Shown piece after piece: positions 53,210-62,628 of a stretch of 64,000 nucleotides of DNA (positions are counted from its first letter, which is position 1; each line of letters starts with the position of its first letter). The position numbers and the translations under genes were made by a program. The notes beneath the pieces were generated by a model, which saw nothing but the letters and a program-made list of their open reading frames with translations, was not told the origin of the DNA and made no database searches. This DNA is from Marinobacterium halophilum (lineage in GTDB: Bacteria > Pseudomonadota > Gammaproteobacteria > Pseudomonadales > Balneatricaceae). The stretch lies in assembly GCF_003014615.1 (NCBI RefSeq), contig NZ_PYGI01000013.1, forward strand, positions 59,460 to 123,459. The letters run 5' to 3'.

Positions 53210-54379
53210 ATGAGTCTTAATGAGCAAAGGGTGCTGCTGCTGTCAGCATGCACCCACACCATCGACCGTATTTTTGAGCTGTGCGAGCAGTGCGATCATC
53301 AGCATTTGCGTCTGGTTGTGTGTGCAGACATGGATGAGGTTGATAAGCAGCTTGAGCACTTCACGGTGTCTCTGTTGATCTTCGACCTCGCTACCGTTGG
53401 CAGTAGTCTGTTGATGGATCAGCTGGCGCAACGGGTCAATCCCAAGCCGGTTGTTGCGATGATCCGTGAAGGAACGGCTGAGCAGTTAGTGGCGGCTTTA
53501 CGTAACGGTGCAGACGATGTCTATGTGGTTGGCGAGTTGGATCTCCACCCGCAATTGTTTGTGCGCTCTATTGAACGCCAGCTGCGACGAGCGCGTTATA
53601 TCGAGGAGGCGCAGGGCTTGAGAGACAGCCTTGAGCGCAGCCTTGATGAACTGCGTGAGGATCAGCATGCTGCTCAGCAGGTCCAGCAGAACCTGTTGCC
53701 ACCGGTGCGTCAGCAGATCAACGGCATGGTCTTTGAATATGTGTTGCGTCCGTCCTTGTTGCTCAGTGGTGACTTCGTCGATGCGGTGGCGGTCAGCAAA
53801 GATTTGAGTCTGTTCTATCTGGCTGATGTGTCGGGCCACGGAACATCTTCTGCGCTGGTCACTGTGTTATTGAAAAATATGACACATCGCCTGCTGCGCA
53901 ATTATCGTCGCAGCTCGAGTTTTGACATTCTGTCACCATCAGATACGCTACATCGTATCAACCGTGAGCTTCTGCTGACGTCCCTGGGTAAACATCTGAC
54001 CATGTTTGTCGGCTTGATCGACCATAAGCGTAACGTGCTTCGGTATGCCGTGGGTGGGCACCATCCGATGCCGATATTGCAGCAGGGTGCTGAGCTGCGC
54101 TATCTGGGCGGGCGCGGTATGCCGCTGGGGTTGTTTGAAGCGCCGGTGTTTGATGAGTGTGAGCTTGAGCTTGAGACTGCCTTTTCATTAACGCTGTTCT
54201 CGGATGGTATTCTGGAAATCATCGAAGCTGACTCCTTGGAGCAGAAAGAGCAAAAATTGTTGCAATACTGCAAGGGTAATCATGGGTCGCCAGAGGCATT
54301 TTTGCAGAGTATGATGCCGGCCGAGCGGGTAAGTCCCGATGATTTGGCGATCATGACTGTACGTAGAGAGTCTTTATGA
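53210..54379 (+). CDS. RssB-like pseudo-receiver/PP2C phosphatase regulator
   Basis: 389 residues: an N-terminal receiver-like domain (about 1-125), a coiled linker (130-165) and a SpoIIE/RsbU-type PP2C phosphatase domain (about 170-389) with LLSGDFVDAVAV, LADVSGHGTSSALV and LFSDGILEII metal-binding Asp residues. The receiver keeps an Asp (LLIFDLATV) but lacks the acidic pair and the conserved Lys, so ordinary phosphorylation is doubtful. Paired by ATGA overlap with an anti-sigma antagonist that it probably dephosphorylates. In Pseudomonas the corresponding pair (RssB/RssC) affects RpoS stability; HsbR/HsbA is a related alternative. Confidence 0.85.
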   Translation: MSLNEQRVLLLSACTHTIDRIFELCEQCDHQHLRLVVCADMDEVDKQLEHFTVSLLIFDLATVGSSLLMDQLAQRVNPKPVVAMIREGTAEQLVAALRNGADDVYVVGELDLHPQLFVRSIERQLRRARYIEEAQGLRDSLERSLDELREDQHAAQQVQQNLLPPVRQQINGMVFEYVLRPSLLLSGDFVDAVAVSKDLSLFYLADVSGHGTSSALVTVLLKNMTHRLLRNYRRSSSFDILSPSDTLHRINRELLLTSLGKHLTMFVGLIDHKRNVLRYAVGGHHPMPILQQGAELRYLGGRGMPLGLFEAPVFDECELELETAFSLTLFSDGILEIIEADSLEQKEQKLLQYCKGNHGSPEAFLQSMMPAERVSPDDLAIMTVRRESL

Positions 54380-54861
54380 GCAATGGCGCAATCTACTACG
54401 CCTGCCGTGACGGGCACTATGTCCTGAAGTTTGTGGGTGATGTGCGCTTGACGCTATGCTCCACGATAGAGCGGCACCTGGAGGCTGTGCTTCAGCGTGA
54501 TGATGTCAGCGATACCCTGGTTGATCTGACGGAAACCGAAAATATTGATAGTACTTCGCTTGGTTTGATTGCCAAGCTGGCGATCAAGGCGGCTGAAAAA
54601 GGGATGCCGCAACCGACACTGGTGTCCACGCATGCGGATATCACGCGGATTCTGTTGAGTATGGGATTCGATCGTGTGTTCGTTCTGGTGCCTGAGCTGC
54701 CGGTCAGTCGCTGTGACCTTAAACAGGTGCCTTTTGTACAGGAATCGGAAGAAGAGGTGCGGTTGCGTATTCTGGATGCGCACAAGGTACTGATCGACCT
54801 TAATGATTCCAATCGCGAAGCGTTCAAGGATTTGGTGACCACGCTGGAAAGCTGTCGCTGA
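54376..54861 (+). CDS. STAS-domain anti-sigma factor antagonist, RssC/HsbA-like
   Basis: 161 residues. The STAS fold is seen in YVLKFVGDVRLTLCSTIE, LVDLTETENIDSTSLGLIAK (with the phosphorylatable Ser in IDSTSLG) and THADITRILLSMGFDRVF; a C-terminal extension of about 50 residues is typical for HsbA/RssC rather than short SpoIIAA proteins. Overlaps the PP2C gene by ATGA. No anti-sigma kinase gene is adjacent, so its partner is elsewhere. Convergent with tal, 30 bases apart. Confidence 0.88.
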   Translation: MSNGAIYYACRDGHYVLKFVGDVRLTLCSTIERHLEAVLQRDDVSDTLVDLTETENIDSTSLGLIAKLAIKAAEKGMPQPTLVSTHADITRILLSMGFDRVFVLVPELPVSRCDLKQVPFVQESEEEVRLRILDAHKVLIDLNDSNREAFKDLVTTLESCR

Positions 54862-54891
54862 CAGCCGCTCCAGTGCGGTCTTTTAACCGGT

Positions 54892-55842
54892 TTATCTGGC
54901 TTGGCTGAGCAGCTGCTCCAGTTTGACCTGGTCAGCAGCGAAATTCCTAATTCCTTCGGCCAGCTTGTCCTGTGCCATGCAATCTTCATTCATTGCCCAG
55001 CGGAATGCGCTTTCCTGCAGTGTCTTTTTACTGTCCTGGCTGTCCATGTTCGATTTCAACCGCTGCGTCAGATCCGTCTTATCATCGGCCAGTGCCTGCA
55101 TTAATGCCGGGCTAATGGTTAAGCGGTCGCAGCCGGCCAACGCCTGGATTTCACCGATATTACGAAAGCTTGCGCCCATCACAACGGTCGAGTAGTCGTG
55201 GGTTTTGTAGTAGCGGTAGATACGGCTGACGGACTGAACGCCAGGATCGTTGTCGAAACTGAAGTCGGCGTCTGGCTGGCGCTGTTTATGCCAGTCCAGG
55301 ATGCGGCCTACAAAAGGTGAAATCAGAAAGATACCGGCATCGGCACAGGCTTGTGCCTGAGCAAAGCTGAATAGCAGGGTCAGGTTGCAGTTGATGCCTT
55401 CACGCTCCAGATGTCGGCCTGCTTCAATGCCTTCCCAGGTTGAAGCGATCTTGATCAGTACTCGCTCACGGCCGATGCCCAAGGCTTCGTACTGTTCAAT
55501 CAACTGATGTGCCTTGCTCACGGTCGCGGCAGTGTCGAATGAGAGGCGTGCATCCACTTCGGTCGAAATGCGCCCGGGAATCAGTTGGGTAATTTCGCGG
55601 CCGATCAGTATGCCGAAGCGGTCGGTCATGCGTTCAAGTGCTGTCTGCTGGCTGGTATTTGCTTGTACGGCCCAATCACGCGCTTCTTGAAGCAGTCCGG
55701 CATACTTTGGGTCTTGTGCGGCTTTAAGCAGCAGTGACGGGTTGGTTGTGGCATCTACGGGCTGAAATTGGCGTATCGCATCAATATCGCCAGTATCGGC
55801 AACCACGGTGGTCATCTGTTTGAGTTGTTGTAATTGGTCCAT
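54892..55842 (-). CDS. tal: Transaldolase
   Basis: Pentose phosphate pathway enzyme transferring a dihydroxyacetone unit through a Schiff base. 316 residues. [13 protein letters not shown] near the start, [26 protein letters not shown] with the catalytic Lys, and [20 protein letters not shown] are TalB-family motifs. ATG 55842 at [10 protein letters not shown] is chosen; AGGA is nine bases before. Ends convergent with the RssC-like gene and 33 bases downstream of dusA on the same strand, so probably cotranscribed with it. Confidence 0.95.
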   Translation of the reverse strand: MDQLQQLKQMTTVVADTGDIDAIRQFQPVDATTNPSLLLKAAQDPKYAGLLQEARDWAVQANTSQQTALERMTDRFGILIGREITQLIPGRISTEVDARLSFDTAATVSKAHQLIEQYEALGIGRERVLIKIASTWEGIEAGRHLEREGINCNLTLLFSFAQAQACADAGIFLISPFVGRILDWHKQRQPDADFSFDNDPGVQSVSRIYRYYKTHDYSTVVMGASFRNIGEIQALAGCDRLTISPALMQALADDKTDLTQRLKSNMDSQDSKKTLQESAFRWAMNEDCMAQDKLAEGIRNFAADQVKLEQLLSQAR

Positions 55843-55875
55843 CGGTTGGTTTCCTGTACCCATGTCATCGTAGTG

Positions 55876-56922
55876 TTATCGGTTCTGGTGGTCCGTTACC
55901 AGTGCGAGCGCGGCTTTGAATGTATCGACGGCAGCGCCGCGCTGGTGGCCATTTTCGCTCAGGTAGCGACGGAACTGTTTGCCACCGCGCTGGCCATGAA
56001 ACAGGCCCAGCAGGTGTTTGGTGACGGCGTATAAAGGCGCACCCTGAGCCAGCCGCTGTTCAAGGTAAGGAATAAAGGCAAGGGCGGTTTCCATGCGGGT
56101 CGGTGCTGTGCGGTCATCACCAAAGTAACGTGTGTCGACCTGGCTGAGTAGTGGCCAGGGGTTCTGGTACGCTTCCCGACCAATCATGACGCCGTCAACG
56201 TGTTGCAAGTGGGTATCGCATTCATCAAGCGTTTTGATGCCGCCGTTGATGATGATTTCCAGTTCCGGGAATAGCTGCTTGATACGGTAAACGTGGTCAT
56301 AGATCAGCGGCGGAATGTCACGATTTTCTTTAGGGCTGAGGCCAGCCAATATGGCTTTGCGAGCATGTATGGTGAAGCTGGTGCAACCGCCGTCTTTGAC
56401 GGCTTCGACGAAACGGTGCAAATGCTCAAAACTGTCCAGATCGTCAATGCCCAGTCGGTGTTTGACCGTGACGGGAATGCGGACGGCTGCCTGCATTTCG
56501 GCCAGACACTCGCTGACCAGCTGGGGGTGTGCCATCAGGCAGGCACCGATCATGTTATTTTGAACGCGGTCGCTGGGGCAGCCCACGTTCAGATTGACTT
56601 CGTCATAGCCCCACTCCTGTGCCATGCGGGCGCAATGAGCCAGGGCTTGCGGGTCGCTGCCACCCAATTGCAGGGCTATCGGATGTTCACTGACATGATA
56701 GTCCAGGTGACGTGCAGCATCGCCGTGAATCAGGGCTCCGGTCGTCACCATTTCGGTATAGAGTAGAGTATGGCGTGACATCAGGCGGTGGAAGACACGG
56801 CAGTCTGATGTCGTCCAGTCCATCATCGGTGCAACGCTGAAGCGTCGATTCACCGTATCCTGCGTGGTTGCTGCGTTAGCGCCTGATTTTACTGTGTTTT
56901 CAACTGCGTGATTTTCGTTCAT
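55876..56922 (-). CDS. dusA: tRNA-dihydrouridine synthase A
   Basis: FMN enzyme reducing U20/U20a in tRNA D-loops with NADPH. 348 residues. FSVAPMMDWTTSDCR is the DusA start of the barrel, EVNLNVGCPSDRVQNN contains the catalytic Cys, TVKHRLGIDD and FTIHARKAILAGLSPKENR are substrate contacts, and IINGGI with VMIGREAYQNPW bind FMN phosphate. ATG 56922 gives a plausible N-terminus, but about 25 residues before RRFSVAPMMD are not conserved. Followed by tal. Confidence 0.94.
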   Translation of the reverse strand: MNENHAVENTVKSGANAATTQDTVNRRFSVAPMMDWTTSDCRVFHRLMSRHTLLYTEMVTTGALIHGDAARHLDYHVSEHPIALQLGGSDPQALAHCARMAQEWGYDEVNLNVGCPSDRVQNNMIGACLMAHPQLVSECLAEMQAAVRIPVTVKHRLGIDDLDSFEHLHRFVEAVKDGGCTSFTIHARKAILAGLSPKENRDIPPLIYDHVYRIKQLFPELEIIINGGIKTLDECDTHLQHVDGVMIGREAYQNPWPLLSQVDTRYFGDDRTAPTRMETALAFIPYLEQRLAQGAPLYAVTKHLLGLFHGQRGGKQFRRYLSENGHQRGAAVDTFKAALALVTDHQNR

Positions 56923-57086
56923 TTTTGCCCGTTTTGTGCTGTGTTTCCGGCCTGTTGCACGAACCTGACCATGACTGTTTTGGTTTGGCACTATGCGTGA
57001 GGCGAGGGGAAAGTAATGGCTGTAATCATACCATGGGTGGGCGGGTGTGATGAAAAGGCAGTGGGGGGGAGATGGTGTTGGTTTAA

Positions 57087-57116
57087 ACGAAAACAGGCTC
57101 CTGTTCAGGAGCCTGT
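57087..57116 (-). terminator. Terminator after the OprD-like porin
   Basis: ACAGGCTCCTG / CAGGAGCCTGT, eleven-base perfect stem with a two-base loop, followed on the minus strand by TTTTCGTTT. Thirty bases past the porin stop. Confidence 0.92.
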
Positions 57117-57146
57117 AGGGGCGTTACTCACTCAGAAGAGTGTTGA

Positions 57147-58361
57147 TCAGAGTGCGCTGAAGCCGTAGTTGGCGATCAGGCGGAACTCGTCAACCTCATT
57201 ATCAATTTCGCTTTCAACATGGGCAACGCGGGCGCGCAGTGACAAGCCCTCAAAAGTGCCGCCCTGGAATACATATTTAGCTTCCAGGTTGGTTTCGCGT
57301 TCTTCCAGATCGGTATCAGTACCTGAATCGATATCCCAGCCTTCAGTGTGGCGCGCCATCAGGCTCAGACCCGGTACGGCAGCAACAGTGTAGTCGGCAC
57401 GTACCTGCAGAGACTGTTCGTCAGCGTTATTGAAGTCGGAATACTGAACGGAGTTCCACGTCATAAGGATGTGGTTATCGTTGTTAAAGCCATCCCAGCT
57501 ATAGTCATAGTACTCATCGCCAGTCTTCTGGTAAGACAGGGTCATGGTCAGGTCGCCGGTAGTGTAGCGGCCAGCCAGGTTGAACAGGTCTGAGGCGTAA
57601 TCGCTGCCGTACAAGCTGCCATCATCAGAGCCGTCGTAGTAGTGTGCATCGATCAGCATGCTGTCGCCGTTGGCGAGCTTGATCGGGTAAGACGCGTTCA
57701 GGTAGGTCTGACGCAGATAGTCGTCAGCAACACCGTGGGCTGCCTGGATGCTCAGACCGTTTTCAAAGGTGTAGCCGCCGCCGACAATGTACAGATCATA
57801 GTCTTCGCCGCCAGCCTTATATTCATTGAACTTGGTGCCAGCCATGTTAACAGCGCGGTCGCTGTAGATGGCGTAGAGATCAGCGCCGCCCAGCTTGGTG
57901 TCCAGCTTGATGGCCTGAGTGGAGCTCGGGGTAGAGCGGGAGTCATCATCGTACAGCAGGGCTGTTTCCAGCACCATGCGGCCTGCACGCAGTTCGGTGT
58001 TCTCACCCAGCTTCAGTTTCAGGTACGCCTGGCCCAGTTTGGCATAGCTGTCGGTGTTGCCATTGTCATCGTGCAGCATGCCGATTTTTTCGTCTTCCTT
58101 GCCGCCGTCCAGTTTCAGTGCGCCGAACAGGGAGGCATCAAAACCGATCATGCCATTGTAGTAAGGAGAAACATAATCTACGCGTACAGCCTGTGAGCCA
58201 GCATAGCGATCTTCAGCGCCGTCATGGAAGTCACGGTTGAAGTACAGCGTGCGCAGGTTGATGTTCAGGCTTGGCTCGTTGGCAGCAAAAGCGGCCGGTG
58301 CCGAAGCCAGTGTGCTGGCAGCGATTGCCAGTGCGAGCGGGGCTTTGTACAGCGATTTCAT
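57147..58361 (-). CDS. OprD-family outer-membrane porin
   Basis: 404 residues. Signal peptide (LALAIAASTLASAPAAFA), then SLNINLRTLYFNRDF and RVDYVSPYYNGMIGFDASLFG, which fit OprD-type substrate-specific porins; LGQAYLKLKLGENTELRAGR is another family segment, and the chain ends in RLIANYGFSAL. Such porins take up amino acids, peptides or aromatic acids. ATG 58361 has GGAG nine bases upstream. Monocistronic with its own terminator; divergent from the phosphoethanolamine transferase gene. Confidence 0.83.
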   Translation of the reverse strand: MKSLYKAPLALAIAASTLASAPAAFAANEPSLNINLRTLYFNRDFHDGAEDRYAGSQAVRVDYVSPYYNGMIGFDASLFGALKLDGGKEDEKIGMLHDDNGNTDSYAKLGQAYLKLKLGENTELRAGRMVLETALLYDDDSRSTPSSTQAIKLDTKLGGADLYAIYSDRAVNMAGTKFNEYKAGGEDYDLYIVGGGYTFENGLSIQAAHGVADDYLRQTYLNASYPIKLANGDSMLIDAHYYDGSDDGSLYGSDYASDLFNLAGRYTTGDLTMTLSYQKTGDEYYDYSWDGFNNDNHILMTWNSVQYSDFNNADEQSLQVRADYTVAAVPGLSLMARHTEGWDIDSGTDTDLEERETNLEAKYVFQGGTFEGLSLRARVAHVESEIDNEVDEFRLIANYGFSAL

Positions 58362-58569
58362 AGAGATAGCTCCAGTTGGCTCGTCTCTTGTGGCGGACGG
58401 GCTCTTCATTATAGTGGTCTTAAACCATGTTAAAACGCCGCCATTGTAGTGAAACAGTAACCAATCCTCAAACTGCTGGTCATTAAACTGTAAACTTTCG
58501 CTGCCAGTGACCTTATAGGTCGACTAAAGTGACCGTTATAATGCGCAATAAATACATTAGAACCAGGGT

Positions 58570-60327
58570 TTGACTGCATTGAAAACGTCATTTCATTGTT
58601 TAGGGGCGCTGTTTTTAGCGCTTGTGGCATTCCTGGCAATGGACCTGCTGTTGGTGCGAGATATCAGCTGGACGCTGGAAAATATTAAAGGCAAACGCTT
58701 CTGGGTCAATTTTGGCTTGAGTGCATTGGTGCTTTGGACGCTGCTGTTCAGCGTACGTGGCTATTGGGACAAGCATCGGAGGTTTGCAGTTGGATTGCTG
58801 ATCATCTGCGCGGTGGTGTATTTTGCGCAAAGTGCCTATTTCGGAATTTATCGCAAGTTCGTGACTGTGTTCGATTTCCGTTTCTTTGCGGGCGACCCGC
58901 TGATGACGGCGGCGTTGTGGTTGGAGCATGGCGAAAGGGTTCGTCCAATACTGATTGCATTGCTGGCCAGTACGTTGCTGTGGTGGGTGATGCGACAACC
59001 TGCGTCGCCTCGACGCTGGCTACGTTGGTCCAAGGGTGGAGTGGGCGGAGTAACTTTTTTGCTGGTTACGTTGAATTGGTATGGCACGCCACATTTCCAG
59101 ATTGCGCCCATCGCGTATGCCGGTAATTTGATTGGTGCGGTCGAATTCAATTACAACCGTGATGCTTATCCGCCAAAGCCTGACCTGGTATATCGTGAAT
59201 CTGCGCTGCCGGATGCGCCCTCGATGGTGATGGTGATCGGCGAGTCACTCAATGTTAATCATATGCAGATTTATGGTTATCCGCGTGAAACGACACCGAA
59301 TCTGGTCAGGCTGGAGCGGGAGGGTAAAGTTGTTGCGCTGCGTAATGCGGTCAGTATCGGTCCGCGTACACTTTGTTCGGTGCCTTACATGATGACCGGT
59401 TTGCAGGGGATTGATCCTCATGGCGTTATATATAGTGTGCCGACGCTGTTCAATTACGCTAAAAGTGCGGGATACGGTACTGCACTGATTACGGCGCAGG
59501 ATTTCCAGTGGCGCAATGTCGACAAGATTTTTGTTGATCAGGATCTGGATCATTTCGCGCAAGGGACGCATTTCAGCTCGAACGTGAGTGTTTCGGTGGG
59601 TGCGGATGATCGTGCTGTGCTGGATAAGGGCGTCCGGCCCTGGCTGCAGGAGCAGAGGGATGTGAATGCGCCGTTTATGCTGGTCATGCAAATGAGTGGC
59701 AGCCATACGCCATTTGCCAGTCAGGTGCCGGCTGCAATGAAGCAATTCCTGCCCGAAGCAGACGTGAACAGCATCAATGCCTATGACAATACCGTCTGGT
59801 ATACCGACTATGTACTGAATGAGCTGCTCGCCGCTGTACGTGCTCAGGCACCGGATGCATGGATTTTTTACTCGTCAGACCATGGTGAGCATGTGACGGG
59901 CAAAGGTGGGGCGTTTCACGGCGATTTCATGGAGGAAGTTACGCATAATGCATTGTTGGTATTTCCGCCTGTGTCGGCACTGGATACGATAAAGACAAAG
60001 GTGGATGCGCCGGTTTCCCAGGCCGATATCTTTGCGACCATGTTGGAACTGATGCAGGTCGAACCGGTGATGGCGATCGACGGCATCAGTTTATTGGGTG
60101 AAATCCCGAGTGATCGTCTACGCATTGTGACTGCGTTTATGAAAACACTGCATAATGATCCGCGTGCAGCGTTGATTTTCCCTGATCGCAGCCTTTACGA
60201 AATCGACTTTGAGCGCCGTAATGTGCGCTTGGCCGATGGCAAGACAGTGATTCCTTATGCGACACTGGACGCTGAATACCGTGATCTGTTTGAGCGCCGT
60301 TTGAAGCCACAAGAGGGAAGGGAGTGA
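58570..60327 (+). CDS. Phosphoethanolamine transferase, EptA/CptA-like
   Basis: 585 residues. About five N-terminal helices (to residue ~190) anchor a periplasmic alkaline-phosphatase-like domain. IGESLNVNHMQIYGYPRETT has the first metal Glu, SIGPRTLCSVPYMMTG holds the nucleophile Thr near residue 267, and SSDHGEHVTGKGG gives the second metal site. Moves phosphoethanolamine from phosphatidylethanolamine to an envelope glycan, often lipid A or LPS core. Start is TTG 58570 or 58579; no ATG is suitable. Overlaps dgkA by GTGA. Confidence 0.87.
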   Translation: MTALKTSFHCLGALFLALVAFLAMDLLLVRDISWTLENIKGKRFWVNFGLSALVLWTLLFSVRGYWDKHRRFAVGLLIICAVVYFAQSAYFGIYRKFVTVFDFRFFAGDPLMTAALWLEHGERVRPILIALLASTLLWWVMRQPASPRRWLRWSKGGVGGVTFLLVTLNWYGTPHFQIAPIAYAGNLIGAVEFNYNRDAYPPKPDLVYRESALPDAPSMVMVIGESLNVNHMQIYGYPRETTPNLVRLEREGKVVALRNAVSIGPRTLCSVPYMMTGLQGIDPHGVIYSVPTLFNYAKSAGYGTALITAQDFQWRNVDKIFVDQDLDHFAQGTHFSSNVSVSVGADDRAVLDKGVRPWLQEQRDVNAPFMLVMQMSGSHTPFASQVPAAMKQFLPEADVNSINAYDNTVWYTDYVLNELLAAVRAQAPDAWIFYSSDHGEHVTGKGGAFHGDFMEEVTHNALLVFPPVSALDTIKTKVDAPVSQADIFATMLELMQVEPVMAIDGISLLGEIPSDRLRIVTAFMKTLHNDPRAALIFPDRSLYEIDFERRNVRLADGKTVIPYATLDAEYRDLFERRLKPQEGRE

Positions 60328-60698
60328 TCATCACTAAAGCCACGGGTTTTGCGCGCTTCTATCATGCGACTCGTTATTCGATCAAAGGTATTCGTGCCGC
60401 TTATGTTAATGAACCAGCCTTCCGTTATGAAAGCTGGGCCGCGCTGGCGATGTTGCCGGCGGCGTTTTGGGTGGCGCAGTCCGGGTTGCAGCTGGGATTG
60501 CTGATCAGTACGCTGTTGCTGGTCTTGATTATGGAACTGCTCAATACCGCTATTGAAGCGGTAGTTGATCGTGCCGGTACCGAGTTCAACACATTGGCGG
60601 GCTTGGCCAAGGATTTGGGCTCGGCGGCTGTGCTGTTCTCTTTGCTGATTACAGCGTTGATCTGGGGAGGCATTCTCTTCGACAGATTAACCGGCTGA
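60324..60698 (+). CDS. dgkA: Diacylglycerol kinase
   Basis: 124 residues, three transmembrane helices. [32 protein letters not shown] with the catalytic Glu/Asn/Glu cluster, and [15 protein letters not shown] are DgkA signatures. Phosphorylates diacylglycerol left after transfer of head groups, returning it to phospholipid synthesis. Starts at GTG 60324, its GTGA overlapping the stop of the phosphoethanolamine transferase gene, whose reaction makes diacylglycerol. The coupling therefore makes functional sense. Confidence 0.95.
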   Translation: MIITKATGFARFYHATRYSIKGIRAAYVNEPAFRYESWAALAMLPAAFWVAQSGLQLGLLISTLLLVLIMELLNTAIEAVVDRAGTEFNTLAGLAKDLGSAAVLFSLLITALIWGGILFDRLTG

Positions 60699-60780
60699 GC
60701 ACTATGATGGTCGCAGGCCCTGCTCACAGGCTATAATCTTCGCTTTTACTCAACCACAACAGGACCGAGTACAGGAAACC

Positions 60781-62265
60781 ATGACTGTTCGTACCCGTGT
60801 AGCGCCGTCTCCAACCGGTGATCCGCATGTCGGCACCGCCTATATTGCACTGTTTAACCTCGCATTTGCCCGCCAGCATGGTGGTCAGTTCATTTTGCGT
60901 ATCGAGGATACCGACCAGACGCGCAGCACCGCTGAATCAGAGCAGACGATTCTGGATTCCCTGCGCTGGCTAGGCCTGGAGTGGGACGAAGGCCCCGATG
61001 TTGGTGGCCCTCATGGCCCCTATCGCCAGAGCGAACGTAAAGATATGTACAAGGACTTTGCCATGCGTCTGGTGGCAGAGGGCACAGCGTTTCTGTGTTT
61101 CCGTACAGCGGAAGAACTGGATGAGTTGCGTGAAAACCGCCGTGCCGAAGGCAAGCACACCGCGTTGAAGCAGAGTGATCTCGAACTGCCTGCTGAAGAA
61201 GTGGAGCGTCGTATGGCAGCGGGCTTGCCCTATGTCGTGCGCATGAAAGTGCCGGAAGAGGGTGTCTGCGTTATTGATGACATGCTGCGTGGCCCGATCG
61301 AAATGGATTGGGGTCAGGTTGATGCCCAGATTCTGTTGAAGTCTGATGGCATGCCGACTTACCACCTGGCGAATGTAGTGGATGATCACCTGATGGAGAT
61401 TACCCACGTGATTCGTGGTGAGGAGTGGATCAACTCGGCACCCAAGCACAAGCTGCTGTACCAGTATTTTGGCTGGGATATGCCGCAACTGTGCCACATG
61501 CCGCTGCTGCGTAACCCGGACAAGTCCAAACTGTCCAAGCGCAAGAATCCGACCAGCATTCTGTACTACCAGCGTATGGGCTATCTGCCGGAAGCGCTGT
61601 TGAACTACCTGGGACGCATGGGCTGGTCAATGCCGGACGAGCGTGAGAAGTTCAATCGCGACGACATGTTTGCTCATTTCGATATTCAGCGTGTCTCTTT
61701 GGGTGGTCCGGTTTTTGATCAGGAGAAACTCAGCTGGCTTAACGGCCTGTGGATTCGTGAAGAGCTTTCGTCTGAGCAGTTCGCCGCAGAAGTACAGAAG
61801 TGGGCGTTGAATCCTGAGTATCTGATGCAGATCGTGCCGTTGATCCAGCCGCGTGTGGAGAAATTCTCCGACGTGGTGCCGTTGGCCGGTTTCTTCCTGG
61901 GCGGCATGTTGTCGATTACTGAAGCAGACTTCGAGCACAAAAAAGTCGAGATGGATGAGGTTCGTCGCATCCTGCAGTTCAGTGTCTGGCATCTGGATCA
62001 GCAGACCAAATGGGATCGCGACAGCCTTTTTGTCGAGCTTAAGGGATTGGCAGATGGCATGGAGGTCAAAATCCGTGACTTCCTGTTCCCGCTGTTTGTC
62101 GCTGTAGCAGGGACCTCGCAGAGCGTTTCGGTGGTTGATGCGATGTCAATCCTGGGACCGGACATGAGTCGGGCACGTGTGCGTCATGCGCTTGAAGTGG
62201 TTGGTTCTCCGTCGAAGAAAGAAACCAAACGTCTTGAGAAAGAGTATCGTGCGCTAACCGCATGA
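60781..62265 (+). CDS. gltX: Glutamyl-tRNA synthetase
   Basis: 494 residues. Class I synthetase: [20 protein letters not shown] contains the HIGH-type motif as HVGT (residues 16-19), and [10 protein letters not shown] near residue 250 is the KMSKS loop. [13 protein letters not shown] is the glutamate pocket. The DPHVGT type with VGTAY is the form I know from Pseudomonas. A TATAAT lies at 60732-60737, 44 bases before the ATG. It is followed by the tRNA operon that includes tRNA-Glu, its own substrate. Confidence 0.96.
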   Translation: MTVRTRVAPSPTGDPHVGTAYIALFNLAFARQHGGQFILRIEDTDQTRSTAESEQTILDSLRWLGLEWDEGPDVGGPHGPYRQSERKDMYKDFAMRLVAEGTAFLCFRTAEELDELRENRRAEGKHTALKQSDLELPAEEVERRMAAGLPYVVRMKVPEEGVCVIDDMLRGPIEMDWGQVDAQILLKSDGMPTYHLANVVDDHLMEITHVIRGEEWINSAPKHKLLYQYFGWDMPQLCHMPLLRNPDKSKLSKRKNPTSILYYQRMGYLPEALLNYLGRMGWSMPDEREKFNRDDMFAHFDIQRVSLGGPVFDQEKLSWLNGLWIREELSSEQFAAEVQKWALNPEYLMQIVPLIQPRVEKFSDVVPLAGFFLGGMLSITEADFEHKKVEMDEVRRILQFSVWHLDQQTKWDRDSLFVELKGLADGMEVKIRDFLFPLFVAVAGTSQSVSVVDAMSILGPDMSRARVRHALEVVGSPSKKETKRLEKEYRALTA

Positions 62266-62305
62266 TTCGTCAGAATATTTTTTACAGTCTTTTCGTGAAA
62301 AGTGT

Positions 62306-62334
62306 TTGACACAGCAGGGTGGGGCGATTAATAT
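62306..62334 (+). promoter_or_regulatory. Promoter of the tRNA-Ala/Glu/Ala operon
   Basis: TTGACA at 62306-62311 and TAATAT at 62329-62334 with a 17-base spacer, followed by the GC-rich discriminator ACGCCCCG, a form linked to stringent control of stable RNA genes. It lies 20 bases before the first tRNA. Confidence 0.88.
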
Positions 62335-62354
62335 ACGCCCCGTCCTGTGACGAA

Positions 62355-62430
62355 GGGGCCTTAGCTCAGCTGGGAGAGCGCAACACTGGCAGTGTTGAGG
62401 TCAGCGGTTCGATCCCGCTAGGCTCCACCA
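62355..62430 (+). tRNA. tRNA-Ala (GGC)
   Basis: 76 bases with encoded CCA. Acceptor GGGGCCT pairs with AGGCTCC (one G-U); D arm with AGCTCAGCTGGGAGAGC; anticodon stem CAACA/TGTTG with loop CTGGCAG, anticodon GGC at 62388-62390; T arm GGTTCGATCC. Confidence 0.97.
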
Positions 62431-62446
62431 AAGTCGCACGGTACAA

Positions 62447-62496
62447 GGTTAGCGAAAGCTAACCGGACAAAAACTGGACAAAAAAGCGGACAAAAA
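62447..62496. repeat. Hairpin and three GGACAAAAA repeats between tRNA genes
   Basis: GGTTAGC-GAAA-GCTAACC (62447-62464) is directly followed by three copies of GGACA plus five or six A: 62465-62473, 62476-62485, 62488-62496. Copy starts are 11 and 12 bases apart, near one helical turn. Such direct repeats beside a tRNA 3' end resemble arm-binding sites of tyrosine integrases; they could also be spacer sequence of the tRNA operon. Confidence 0.6.
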
Positions 62497-62526
62497 CGCA
62501 TTTTTAGAAGGCTTTTGTGAGGTTAT

Positions 62527-62602
62527 GTCCCATTCGTCTAGTGGTCCAGGACACCGCCCTTTCACGGCGGTAACAGGGGTTCGAACCCCCTATGGGACGC
62601 CA
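62527..62602 (+). tRNA. tRNA-Glu (TTC)
   Basis: 76 bases with encoded CCA. Acceptor GTCCCAT pairs with ATGGGAC; anticodon stem CCGCC/GGCGG with loop CTTTCAC, anticodon TTC; T loop GTTCGAACC. Lies between two tRNA-Ala copies, downstream of gltX. Confidence 0.97.
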
Positions 62603-62628
62603 TCTCTTCTCAGGTTTAACCTGTATGT

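Noticed and set aside
62465..62496. CRISPR-like array
   Set aside because: Three nine-base repeats with two-base gaps have no spacer structure.
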